From contig CAZXUI010000012.1 in NCBI GenBank assembly GCA_964643885.1, forward strand, positions 1 to 64,000: a DNA stretch of 64,000 nt, read 5' to 3'. How positions within the stretch are numbered: position 1 is the first letter of the stretch; each line of letters begins with the position of its first letter. This document shows, piece after piece, positions 9,259 to 16,827 of this stretch. The translations under genes were made by a program, and so were the position numbers. This DNA is from CAADGL01 sp964643885 (GTDB lineage: Bacteria; Planctomycetota; Phycisphaerae; UBA1845; Fen-1342). The notes below the pieces were generated by a model. That model was not told the origin of the DNA. It ran no database searches and worked only from the letters and a program-made list of their open reading frames with translations.

Positions 9259-10866
9259 TCACGCGATCCGTTCGGCGAGCGCCCGAAGCGTCGCCAGCGA
9301 ATGCAGGCCGAAGAAGTACTCCCGCTCGCACGCCACGGCGCGGATCTTCCGCGTATGCCGCCCCTGCTCGGCCCGCCGCTCGAGGGCCAAGAGCGCATCA
9401 CCGGCCGCGGCGAGCAGCGCCTCGTTGGTATCGCGGATCGCGCGGAAGACCCGGCGGCGCTCGGCCGTCGCACCCGGATTCTCGCGGCGAAGCTGCCGGC
9501 TGTGTGCCACGAGCTGCTCACGGCGACTCAGCAGGTCCGGCGGCAGGTGGGCAAAGTGCCGCTGGGGGTTGTAGCGGGCATCCCGCAGCAGGTCCGCCCC
9601 GTCGCGGCCGGCGGAGTCGCAATCCGCACCGAACACGTGGCCCATCCGCAGAGTGGCCGAGACGCAGCCCAGCGGCGGCAGGTCGACGCCCCACAGCCGC
9701 GCGACAAGCTGCTCCGTGATCTCGTCGTAGTGCGCCCCGCCCACACCCGTGATATACACGTCCGCCAGGATCATCCGCATGAACGCGGAGAGCGCCAGGG
9801 CCCGCGGCCGCAGCAACCAGCCGCCCTCGCTCAGCGGCCAGGCCTGATCGTGAAACGTCGCATCGGCGAGCTGCTCGCGATCGAAGCGGCCGATCTCGTG
9901 CTCGCCGGCGAGCAGGGCGAACCGGCCGCCGTCCTGTGCGACGGAGACGCGCTGCCGCGGCGTGCCGAGGCGCTCGGCCCAGAGCGGCAGCTCGGCCCGC
10001 CCCGGCCCGAGCGCCAGCGGCGGCACCGGGCGCTGCGGGCTGCGAACGTGATGCCGGACGCGGTAGTCGGCCTGGGCCGCATTGTATGCCTCCGCAAAAT
10101 CCGCGGCCCGCAGCATCATCTCGGCCATGAACACGCGGAACTCGGGCGTCGCGGCGAGCCGCGAGAGGCGAATGGCGGGCGAGCCGCGCAGCCCGATGGC
10201 GCGCTGCACCGCGGCCGCGCCGCGCAGCAGTCCGCCGCACAGATCGATCAGATCCGCGGCATCGGCTTGCGCCGCGGCCGGAGACGACGGACGGGCGGCG
10301 CAAAGCTCCACCGCGTCGCGGTCCGGCCCGCACCACGCCTCGGCGAGTCGGTCGAGGGCCGTATCGGCCGCGAGCGCAGCCGTCTTGCGAACCTGTGCGA
10401 AGAACTGCCGCCAGGCGGCGGCCGTCTGCGGCGCGAACAGCTCCGGCGGCACGCCCTCCTCAACGCCCGGAATCGGCACGTGCCCGTGCTCGAGCTCGTC
10501 GCCGGCTCGCTGCGGCACCGTCAGCCGCGTCGCCTTCGGCAGGTCGGAGTCGACGGCGACGAACAGCGACTCTCCACCGCAGGATGCGGCCAGTGCCTCC
10601 GTCGCGATCGTCTTGGCGAAGATGCCGGCGTGAAAGAACTCGCACTGATGGCCGCTGACGATCAGCGGCCGGCCGACGCCGAGGCTTGCGCGCAGCCGGC
10701 GCCGCAGCTCGCCCAGCGGCGTGCCGAGCATTGTGGCGGGCGCGACGGCCGCGTCCGCGGACTCGGCCGCATGCACGAGCCCCGCCAGCGGCGGGTCGAT
10801 CAGAACTCCCAGATGCTCGCGCGGCGTCCGCAGCCGTGCCGCATCGATCACTCGCCCGAAAGGCAT
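9259..10866 (-). CDS. BshC-like protein (putative cysteine-adding enzyme family)
   Basis: A 535-residue cytoplasmic protein starting at the ATG at 10866, which overlaps the end of the upstream glycosyltransferase by 19 bp. Two regions recall BshC, which adds cysteine in bacillithiol synthesis. One is the N-terminal LIVSGHQCEFFHAGIFAK, comparable to the TGQQ..LFTGP segment. The other is the C-terminal run LLRPRAL, ADVYITGVGGAHYDEI and LPPLGCVSATLRM, comparable to the RP..LPT.AYVGGP..IAY and PP....S.TL segments. The length also fits. No BshA- or BshB-like gene is in the window and the neighbours are other glycosyltransferases, so a bacillithiol role is not established. This is a by-eye match only. 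Confidence 0.55.
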   Translation of the reverse strand: MPFGRVIDAARLRTPREHLGVLIDPPLAGLVHAAESADAAVAPATMLGTPLGELRRRLRASLGVGRPLIVSGHQCEFFHAGIFAKTIATEALAASCGGESLFVAVDSDLPKATRLTVPQRAGDELEHGHVPIPGVEEGVPPELFAPQTAAAWRQFFAQVRKTAALAADTALDRLAEAWCGPDRDAVELCAARPSSPAAAQADAADLIDLCGGLLRGAAAVQRAIGLRGSPAIRLSRLAATPEFRVFMAEMMLRAADFAEAYNAAQADYRVRHHVRSPQRPVPPLALGPGRAELPLWAERLGTPRQRVSVAQDGGRFALLAGEHEIGRFDREQLADATFHDQAWPLSEGGWLLRPRALALSAFMRMILADVYITGVGGAHYDEITEQLVARLWGVDLPPLGCVSATLRMGHVFGADCDSAGRDGADLLRDARYNPQRHFAHLPPDLLSRREQLVAHSRQLRRENPGATAERRRVFRAIRDTNEALLAAAGDALLALERRAEQGRHTRKIRAVACEREYFFGLHSLATLRALAERIA

Positions 10867-11600
10867 CGGCAGCCAAGCCCATCCGCAGGAGTGTCCGCAG
10901 GAACCGGTCCGCGCCGCAGCTCGCGCAACAGCACTTCCAGGTAATGCGCCAGCCGCGCGGCCGGGTCGTCCAGTGTGCCGCCGAAGAGGCGGCTCTGGTC
11001 GCGGTAGATCCGCCGGACGGGGATCTCGGCGATCGCCAGCCCGCTCTGCACACACTGCACCCAGAATTGCAGCGGAAACGCATAACCCGGCTCGTCCAGC
11101 CGCAGCCGACGCATCGCCGCGACCCGATGCGCTTTGAAACCGCAGAACGAATCGGTCAGCCGCAGGCCAAGCAATTGCTCCAGCAGCCCGTTGATCGTCT
11201 GGTTGATCCGCCGGCGCTCTTCAGGAGCCGCGTCATCGTCCGGGTGCTCAGCCAGGTAGCGCGACCCGCTGATCACGTCCGCATCGCGCCGTGCCGCGCG
11301 GACGACGAATTCCTGGATCTGCGCCGGCTCGTGCTGCTCGTCGCAATCCATCGTAATGACCCAGTCGTATCCGCGGCAGTCGGCGAACTCGAATGCGTCG
11401 ATCAGGCTCTGGCCGTAGCCGCGATTCTCCGGGTGGCGGATGGTGAACACGTCGCGCCGCTGCCGCAGCAGCTCGCCGGTCGCATCCGTCGAGCCGTCGT
11501 CGACCACGAGCACGTCGCGGGCGTACCGGCCGACCGCATTCAGCACGCGCGGCAGAAACCGCTCCTCGTTGAATACGGGAATCGCGACCAGGTAGTTCAC
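10848..11600 (-). CDS. Family 2 glycosyltransferase (DPM1-like)
   Basis: A 250-residue GT-A glycosyltransferase. The N-terminus MNYLVAIPVFNEE and VLVVDDGSTDATGELL are hallmarks of the GT2 nucleotide-sugar-binding domain. TMDCDEQHEP carries the acidic metal-binding motif, and SGSRYL and TDSFCGFKAHR follow as in dolichyl/polyprenyl-phosphate sugar transferases. No membrane helix is evident, so it probably acts at the inner face of the membrane. The GTG at 11600 is chosen because GGAGG lies 5 nt upstream; a GTG at 11606 overlaps that site. It lies 62 bp after the preceding lipid-type glycosyltransferase in the same run, which suggests a shared glycolipid or polyprenyl-sugar pathway. Confidence 0.85.
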   Translation of the reverse strand: MNYLVAIPVFNEERFLPRVLNAVGRYARDVLVVDDGSTDATGELLRQRRDVFTIRHPENRGYGQSLIDAFEFADCRGYDWVITMDCDEQHEPAQIQEFVVRAARRDADVISGSRYLAEHPDDDAAPEERRRINQTINGLLEQLLGLRLTDSFCGFKAHRVAAMRRLRLDEPGYAFPLQFWVQCVQSGLAIAEIPVRRIYRDQSRLFGGTLDDPAARLAHYLEVLLRELRRGPVPADTPADGLGCRCLSGE

Positions 11601-11662
11601 GCGCACCTCCGCTGCGGACTGAATGCCTCTCTCCGCGGTCCGGCCGGCCGCCCGATCGCCGG

Positions 11663-12847
11663 CTACGAGCGGCTGAGCGCCGCCGCTGCGCTCACCTGCT
11701 GGGATGGTATGTCCGGCGGCCCGACGCGGCGGGCCACGTGCTCGGCGATCAGGCGGGCCGCATCCGGCCGGGCGATCCGCCGGCAGGCGGTGCGCATCCG
11801 CACGAGCCGGCTGGGCTCCGACAGCAGCTCAATGATTCGATGCCGCAGCACGCCCACGTGGCTCGGCTTGATGGCCGCCCCGTTCTCGAGCAGATAGTCG
11901 CCGTTGCGGGCCTCGTGGCCGGGGATCGGCCGCACAACGACCAGCGGCACGCCGCATACCAGCGCCTCCGACGACGTCAGCCCGCCCGGCTTGCCCACCA
12001 GCAGGTCGGCCACGCGCATCCACTCGTGCATGCGGTCCGTATAGCCGAGCACGCGCACGCGCGGCGCGAAGCGGGCCGCCAGCCGCGCCCGCAGCCGCTC
12101 ATCGCGCCCGCTGATGGCGATCACCTGCACCCGCTCCGGCAGGGCCGCGAGCTGCCGCAGATGCTGCTCGGCCGCGGGAACGCCCAGCCCGCCGCAGGAC
12201 AGCACGACCACCGGCTGATCGGCAATCAGCCCATGCTGGCGGCGCAGGTCGATCCGATCCAGGTCGTCGCAGAACGCCCGCCGCACCGGAATGCCGCTGA
12301 CGACGACGTCGGCCGGGTCGACGCCCCAGGTGCTCAGCAGCGCCTTGCCGCTCCCGGTCGCCGTAAAGTACTGCTCGGTCGGCGGCTGCACCCAGAGCCG
12401 GAACGTCTCGAAATCCGTGGTCACTGTGACCTGCGGGCAGTGCAGCCGGCCGGCGCGCCGCAGCCGGGCCACGATCTCGGCCGACAGGAAATGCGTGTTG
12501 ACGATCAGCGACGGCCGCCGCTCGAGCAGAAAGCGAACGGTGCCGGCGGTGAGCACGTCCTGGGCCCGGCCGCGCAGAAACTCGGTCAGGCGCGAGGGCG
12601 GCGCGTCCATCGCATCGTAGAGCAGGCCCATGACCGCCGGCGCGTGGTGGACCAGCGCCATGTACCCGTCGGCGTACAGCCGCCGCAGCACCGGCCCGGA
12701 GGAATCGAGCACGTCGTGCACTTCGACCGTGGCGTGCGGCAGGCGCTCGGAGATCGACTCGCTCATGGCCCGCGCGGCGACCGTGTGTCCCGCCCCGGCC
12801 GAGGCCGTCAGTATCAGAATGGAGGGGCTTGCGTGTTGCCGTTTCAT
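11663..12847 (-). CDS. MGDG-synthase-like glycosyltransferase (GT28 type)
   Basis: A 394-residue GT-B glycosyltransferase related to monogalactosyl- and diglucosyl-diacylglycerol synthases. The N-terminal domain starts ILILTASAGAGHTVAARAM, the typical acceptor-side loop (SxGxGH). The C-terminal domain has VLSCGGLGV and a donor-binding segment, LVGKPGGLTSSEALVCGVPL followed by PIPGHEARNG. Enzymes of this group glycosylate lipid acceptors at the cytoplasmic face of the membrane. The ATG at 12847 overlaps the stop of rnpA by ATGA, so the two are probably translationally coupled. The acceptor and the sugar are not determined by sequence. Confidence 0.85.
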   Translation of the reverse strand: MKRQHASPSILILTASAGAGHTVAARAMSESISERLPHATVEVHDVLDSSGPVLRRLYADGYMALVHHAPAVMGLLYDAMDAPPSRLTEFLRGRAQDVLTAGTVRFLLERRPSLIVNTHFLSAEIVARLRRAGRLHCPQVTVTTDFETFRLWVQPPTEQYFTATGSGKALLSTWGVDPADVVVSGIPVRRAFCDDLDRIDLRRQHGLIADQPVVVLSCGGLGVPAAEQHLRQLAALPERVQVIAISGRDERLRARLAARFAPRVRVLGYTDRMHEWMRVADLLVGKPGGLTSSEALVCGVPLVVVRPIPGHEARNGDYLLENGAAIKPSHVGVLRHRIIELLSEPSRLVRMRTACRRIARPDAARLIAEHVARRVGPPDIPSQQVSAAAALSRS

Positions 12848-13308
12848 GTTTCCGCGCCGTCGGGCGCTGCATTCGCTCGGGCGCGGCGCCGCGCCGCCCG
12901 CCGGGCCAGTTGCCCGGCCAGATTGACCAGGGATTGTATCGCGGACGGCAGCGAAAGGTCGGCCCCCGGGACCGGGCTGCAAATCAGGTCCTGGCCGGGC
13001 GGCAACTCGTGCCGAGTCAGGCGAAATGCCTCGCGCAGCAGCCGCTTGGCCCGATTCCGCGCGGGGGCGTTGCCCACCCGCCGGCCGACGATCAAACCCA
13101 GCCGCGGCGGGCCGCCGTCATTGGCGCAGGCCCAGACGATGAGGCGGTGATCCGTCACCCGCATGCCGCGCCGCAGGACGGCCTCGAACTCGCGCTTGCG
13201 GCAAAGACGGTCGCGCCGGCGGAACTTTTGACGCCGGCCGCCGCACCCGCCGTCCTGCCGGTCATTCGTCCTCAGGGCGGATGAATCCGATGCTCGCGGT
13301 GTGGCCAT
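12844..13308 (-). CDS. rnpA: Ribonuclease P protein component
   Basis: RnpA, the protein subunit that helps the RNase P RNA mature tRNA 5' ends. The signature RNR box is present (RVGNAPARNRAKRLLREAFR), preceded by the usual RLCRKREFEAVLRRG at the front of the fold. The nearest in-frame start is the ATG at 13308, inside the 3' end of the FIST gene, giving 154 residues against the usual 110-130. No closer in-frame ATG, GTG or TTG exists, so a 47-bp overlap or an unusual start is implied. The stop overlaps the next gene as ATGA. rpmH, its usual upstream partner, is not here. Confidence 0.88.
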   Translation of the reverse strand: MATPRASDSSALRTNDRQDGGCGGRRQKFRRRDRLCRKREFEAVLRRGMRVTDHRLIVWACANDGGPPRLGLIVGRRVGNAPARNRAKRLLREAFRLTRHELPPGQDLICSPVPGADLSLPSAIQSLVNLAGQLARRAARRRARANAAPDGAET

Positions 13309-14464
13309 GCAGGAAGTTCCGATTGCGAATGGGGCCGATCTCGCCGGCGCAGAAGAGCCCGGCCAACGGAAGCCCGCCGCAGCGCGACGCGATCGTCCGC
13401 GCGTCGTGGCTCTTGTGCGGAAACAGGCGCGTCCCGCGGCCGTTGCAACTGAAGAGCAGCGCGCCGGCCGCATCGCTGGGGGCGGCGCGCTGGAGAATCG
13501 TATCGAGCTCCTGGTGGGCCGATTCGGCGTCGCGGACGTGGAAACGGACGCGCTGGCCCTCGTGCACGAAGTCGTTGATCTCGAGGGCGCCGCTCTCGGA
13601 ATCGAACCGCATCGGATTGCGGATGAGGTATTCACCGGGCGGCCCCTCGCAGATGGAGCAGCCGATCAGCAGGCCGCGCTGACAGGCAAGCTCGCGATCC
13701 TGCGGCGAGCAGCGGTCGAGCATTTCACGAAGCACTTTGAGCGGCGAATCGCCGTCCAGTGCATAAATAACGTTGCGGCGGGCCTCGGAAACGACCATTT
13801 CCTGGCCGATCGGCCGGCAACCCTGAGAGACGATGCAGTCGAGCTTCATGCCGCCGCGCAGAGCCACGCCGCAGAGCCCGTGCCGCAGCGTCTGGCCATC
13901 GAAGATGATGGCACTCTGCCGCGGCCGCTGGGCGCCGGAGGCCATGCCGCCGGCGCAGGGCCGGCCGGGGTAGGCCTGCTCGAAGCGGTGCAGCACGTCG
14001 AGCACGTCCACGCTGAAGGGATCACCGAGCAGCAGGAAGAAGGGGTTTTCGGCGGTGGAGACGGAGAGGTGATCGCGCAGCGCTGCGGGCGAGTCCAGCC
14101 CGCGCAGGTCCGATTGGGAGAGGTGGAAGGAGTTCACGCGGCAGCCGGGCAGATGCGCCGCCCAGAGCGTGACCGCCGGCTGTCCCTCGTACTCCGTCTC
14201 ACCGCTGATGATCGCCTCGCCGGTCGCCCCGAACATGCAGCGCGGCAGCAGGTGCTCGGCCACGGACAGCGCGATGCCCTCGATCGCCTCTTCGAGGTGA
14301 GCGCTGGCCAGCAGCATGCAGAGGTCGGCGGAATGGCCGTCGAGCTGTTCGCGCACGCGCTCCGTCAGGCGTTTGCCCAGCTCCGCATCAGGCACGCCGC
14401 TCTCGACCGCGACCGCACAGCACAATGAGCCCTGTTCGCCGTTCCGAACTCTCATCCTGGGCAT
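13262..14464 (-). CDS. FIST domain sensory protein
   Basis: A 400-residue protein with FIST_N and FIST_C domains, a ligand-binding sensory fold found beside chemotaxis and signalling modules and thought to bind small molecules such as amino acids. Supporting segments are the N-terminal half (LLASAHLEEAIEG, MFGATGEAIISG, FFLLLGDPFSVDV, GGMASGAQRPRQS) and the C-terminal half (GALLFSCNGRGTRLF, PLAGLFCAGEIGPIRNRNFL, HGHTASIGFI), which closely match family signatures. No signal-output domain is attached. The ATG at 14464 follows AAGGCAGG; ATGs at 14494 and 14455 are alternatives. No kinase or cyclase is adjacent; it shares a run with rnpA and the dipeptide epimerase. Confidence 0.85.
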   Translation of the reverse strand: MPRMRVRNGEQGSLCCAVAVESGVPDAELGKRLTERVREQLDGHSADLCMLLASAHLEEAIEGIALSVAEHLLPRCMFGATGEAIISGETEYEGQPAVTLWAAHLPGCRVNSFHLSQSDLRGLDSPAALRDHLSVSTAENPFFLLLGDPFSVDVLDVLHRFEQAYPGRPCAGGMASGAQRPRQSAIIFDGQTLRHGLCGVALRGGMKLDCIVSQGCRPIGQEMVVSEARRNVIYALDGDSPLKVLREMLDRCSPQDRELACQRGLLIGCSICEGPPGEYLIRNPMRFDSESGALEINDFVHEGQRVRFHVRDAESAHQELDTILQRAAPSDAAGALLFSCNGRGTRLFPHKSHDARTIASRCGGLPLAGLFCAGEIGPIRNRNFLHGHTASIGFIRPEDE

Positions 14465-14565
14465 CAACCTGCCTTGCGACCTTTCTGACGACATGTCCGC
14501 GCTGACCGATTGTAGCCGGCAATCCGCCGCGCGGCCGGAAAAGTTCGAACCCCCGGCGGCGGCGG

Positions 14566-15582
14566 TCAATCCGCGAATCGTACGCCCAGCCCGGGCTGAT
14601 CTCCAAGCGATAAGCGGCCCTGCGCGCAGTGAATTCCGACGACCGGATCGCCGGCGAGCAGCAGGCTGCCGTCCAGGTCCGCATAATCCACGAGCGGCGA
14701 GATTGTCAGCGCGGGCGCGATCGCCAGGCTGCTGCACACGAAACAGCCGAGCATCACGCGCATGCCCAGTCCACGGGCCAGGTGAATCATCTCCAGCGCC
14801 TGGCGCACGCCCCCGCACTTGTTGAGCTTGATGTTGATGCCGTCCACGCAGCCGGCCAGTCGCACGACATCGGCCGGGCGCTCGCAGCTCTCGTCCGCGA
14901 AGATCGGCGCGACGCCGAGCTTTCGCAGCTCGGCCATCGCCTTCCAGTCGGCCCGGCGGACCGGCTGCTCGATCAGCGTCGGGCGGAATCTCGCCAGCCG
15001 CTCGATGTGTCGGGCCGCCTCGGCGCCCGTCCAACCCTCGTTGGCGTCGACCAGCACCGGGCCGTCGAACCGCTCGCGCACCAGCTCGAGCGTGCGCTCA
15101 TCCTGTTCGACCCCCACTTTGACCTTTAGCGCCTGAAAGCCCGCAGCGAGCGCCTCGTCGAGCTTGACGCGCATTTCGTCGAGGCCGGCCACGCCGAGCG
15201 TGAATGTCGTCACCGTCTGCGGCCGGTCCAGCCCGAGCAGCCGCCAGGCGGGCACGCCGAGCCGCTTGCCGGCCCAGTCGAGCAGGGCGCTGTCGATCGC
15301 GCTGATCGCGGCCCGCTGGCCGTCATGCGCACGGATTAACTCGGCGATGATGTGCTCGATGCGCAGCGGATCGTCGCCGAGCAGGTTCTCGCAGCCGCGC
15401 AACACCCCCTCCGTCGATTCAAGCGACTGGCCGTACAGCGCCGATGGAACCGCCTCGCCCAGGCCCACGACGCCGTCGTGCTCCAGCTCGACGACGATCG
15501 TTTCTTTCTCGTCGATGCCCCCCTGTGCCGTGGCGAATCGGTGCCGCGGCCGCAGCCGAATGCGGCGAAAGCTCAGCTTCAT
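14566..15582 (-). CDS. Dipeptide epimerase (Ala-Glu epimerase-like, enolase superfamily)
   Basis: A 338-residue member of the muconate-lactonizing subgroup of the enolase superfamily. KVKVG (153-157) gives the first catalytic lysine pair. D179 (VDANEGWT), E205 (LIEQP) and D230 (FADES) are the Mg2+ ligands, and INIKLNKCGG carries the second-face lysine. A DLDG motif near the C-terminus is typical of L-Ala-D/L-Glu epimerases, which recycle peptidoglycan peptides. The exact dipeptide is uncertain because the group is diverse. The start (ATG 15582) overlaps the stop of the small upstream gene as ATGA, indicating coupling. Confidence 0.88.
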   Translation of the reverse strand: MKLSFRRIRLRPRHRFATAQGGIDEKETIVVELEHDGVVGLGEAVPSALYGQSLESTEGVLRGCENLLGDDPLRIEHIIAELIRAHDGQRAAISAIDSALLDWAGKRLGVPAWRLLGLDRPQTVTTFTLGVAGLDEMRVKLDEALAAGFQALKVKVGVEQDERTLELVRERFDGPVLVDANEGWTGAEAARHIERLARFRPTLIEQPVRRADWKAMAELRKLGVAPIFADESCERPADVVRLAGCVDGINIKLNKCGGVRQALEMIHLARGLGMRVMLGCFVCSSLAIAPALTISPLVDYADLDGSLLLAGDPVVGIHCAQGRLSLGDQPGLGVRFAD

Positions 15583-15896
15583 GCGTCGTCGCCCTCGTCA
15601 TCCGTGATGTCGACGTCGACCACGTCGGCCAGGGCGGAGATGCTGACGATCGCGCTGCGCTCGACGAAGACTCGCCGCCGGTTGGCCCGCCGCATGCCGT
15701 CGCGTTCCAGCCCGTGGGCCTGGCTTACGTAGACCTCCTTCGAGCTGTGGCCGTCGGTGCGGTCGTGCACGTCCGCGTCGACGAGCCAGTAACCGCGCTC
15801 CGACCAGGAGACGAGCGTGCCGATGTAGATCATCGGGCCCTGCGTGTCGAGCACGACCCGTTGGTTCAAGTACGTGTCCAGCGTAAACTCGCTCAT
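15579..15896 (-). CDS. Small acidic protein of unknown function, operon leader
   Basis: A 105-residue cytoplasmic protein starting MSEFTLDTYLNQRVVLDTQG. The first 60 residues look like a small beta-barrel (VVLDTQGPMIYIGTLVSW, then ERGYWLVDADVHD), loosely like Sm-type folds, but I cannot assign a family. The C-terminus is very acidic (DVVDVDITDDEGDD). It is the first gene of the packed minus-strand run and is divergent from recO, with about 140 bp between starts. Its stop overlaps the epimerase start by four bases. Confidence 0.7.
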   Translation of the reverse strand: MSEFTLDTYLNQRVVLDTQGPMIYIGTLVSWSERGYWLVDADVHDRTDGHSSKEVYVSQAHGLERDGMRRANRRRVFVERSAIVSISALADVVDVDITDDEGDDA

Positions 15897-16036
15897 CGGC
15901 GCTCTCGCGCGGCGCCAAGGAGGCCATTCTGGAAGGGCCGCCGGGCGGCACCCTTCCGCGCCGCGCTGCGATTGTAACCCCGCGGCCGCCGGATGCCGAG
16001 CCGCGGACCGCAGCGCCAGGCAGGGTCCGGACGCGC

Positions 16037-16771
16037 ATGGCGACACAGACCGATCACGCCGTCGTGCTCAGGCTGACCGACTACTCCGAAACCTCGCAGA
16101 TCGCCACGTTCTTCACGCGCGACAACGGCCGGCTGCGCCTGATCGCCAAGGGCTCGCGCCGCGGGACGAAGAAGCGCTTCGCGGCCGGGCTTGATCTTCT
16201 CGAGCTCGGCGCCGTTCAGTTCATCCCGCCGCGCGGCGAATCCGATCTCGGCACGTTGACCGACTGGTCCCAGCTCGAGCTGTTCATCGGCCTGCGCCGG
16301 TCGGCCGTCGCGCTGCACGGCGGGCTCTATGCGGCCGAGGCGACGGCCGCGCTCTCGGCCGATCTCGACCCCCATCCGGACCTGTTCGAGGCGCTGAGCG
16401 GTCTGCTCAAGGGGTTGGCTTCGCCCAGTCCGACGCAGCGGCCGCTGCGGCAGATCGTCGGTTTTCAGCGCAGGTTGCTGACGGAGATCGGATACGGCCC
16501 ACAGCTCGACCACTGCGTGGATTGCGGCCGACCGCCGGCGCCGCGCAGCTCGGCCTGGTTCAGCTCGACGGCCGGCGGGCTCATCTGCCGCGACTGCGAG
16601 ATGCACCACGCCGAGAAGCGCTCGATGCCCGCGGTCCTGCGGCGCGAGCCGGACGCGGACGCCGCTCTGCTCGAGTGGTTTCGCCTGCTGGACTACCACG
16701 AACGATGCATCGTCGGCCAGCCGCTGCGGACGAGCGAGCCGCTCGAACGGCTGCTGGCGGCCGGCCGCTGA
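16037..16771 (+). CDS. recO: DNA repair protein RecO
   Basis: A 244-residue RecO, which works with RecF and RecR to load RecA on SSB-coated gaps. The N-terminal OB fold (AVVLRLTDYSETSQIATFFT, then GRLRLIAKGSRR) is characteristic. The C-terminal helical domain carries a four-cysteine zinc site: C160 and C163 (CVDC), C184 and C187 (CRDC). Length and domain order are normal. It is transcribed alone on the plus strand and converges on the downstream dockerin protein, with 56 bp between stops. Confidence 0.92.
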   Translation: MATQTDHAVVLRLTDYSETSQIATFFTRDNGRLRLIAKGSRRGTKKRFAAGLDLLELGAVQFIPPRGESDLGTLTDWSQLELFIGLRRSAVALHGGLYAAEATAALSADLDPHPDLFEALSGLLKGLASPSPTQRPLRQIVGFQRRLLTEIGYGPQLDHCVDCGRPPAPRSSAWFSSTAGGLICRDCEMHHAEKRSMPAVLRREPDADAALLEWFRLLDYHERCIVGQPLRTSEPLERLLAAGR

Positions 16772-16827
16772 TTTTCCGATCCGCGCCGGCGGGCGACGCG
16801 CCGGCACCGCGAAGCAGCGCCGCCGGT

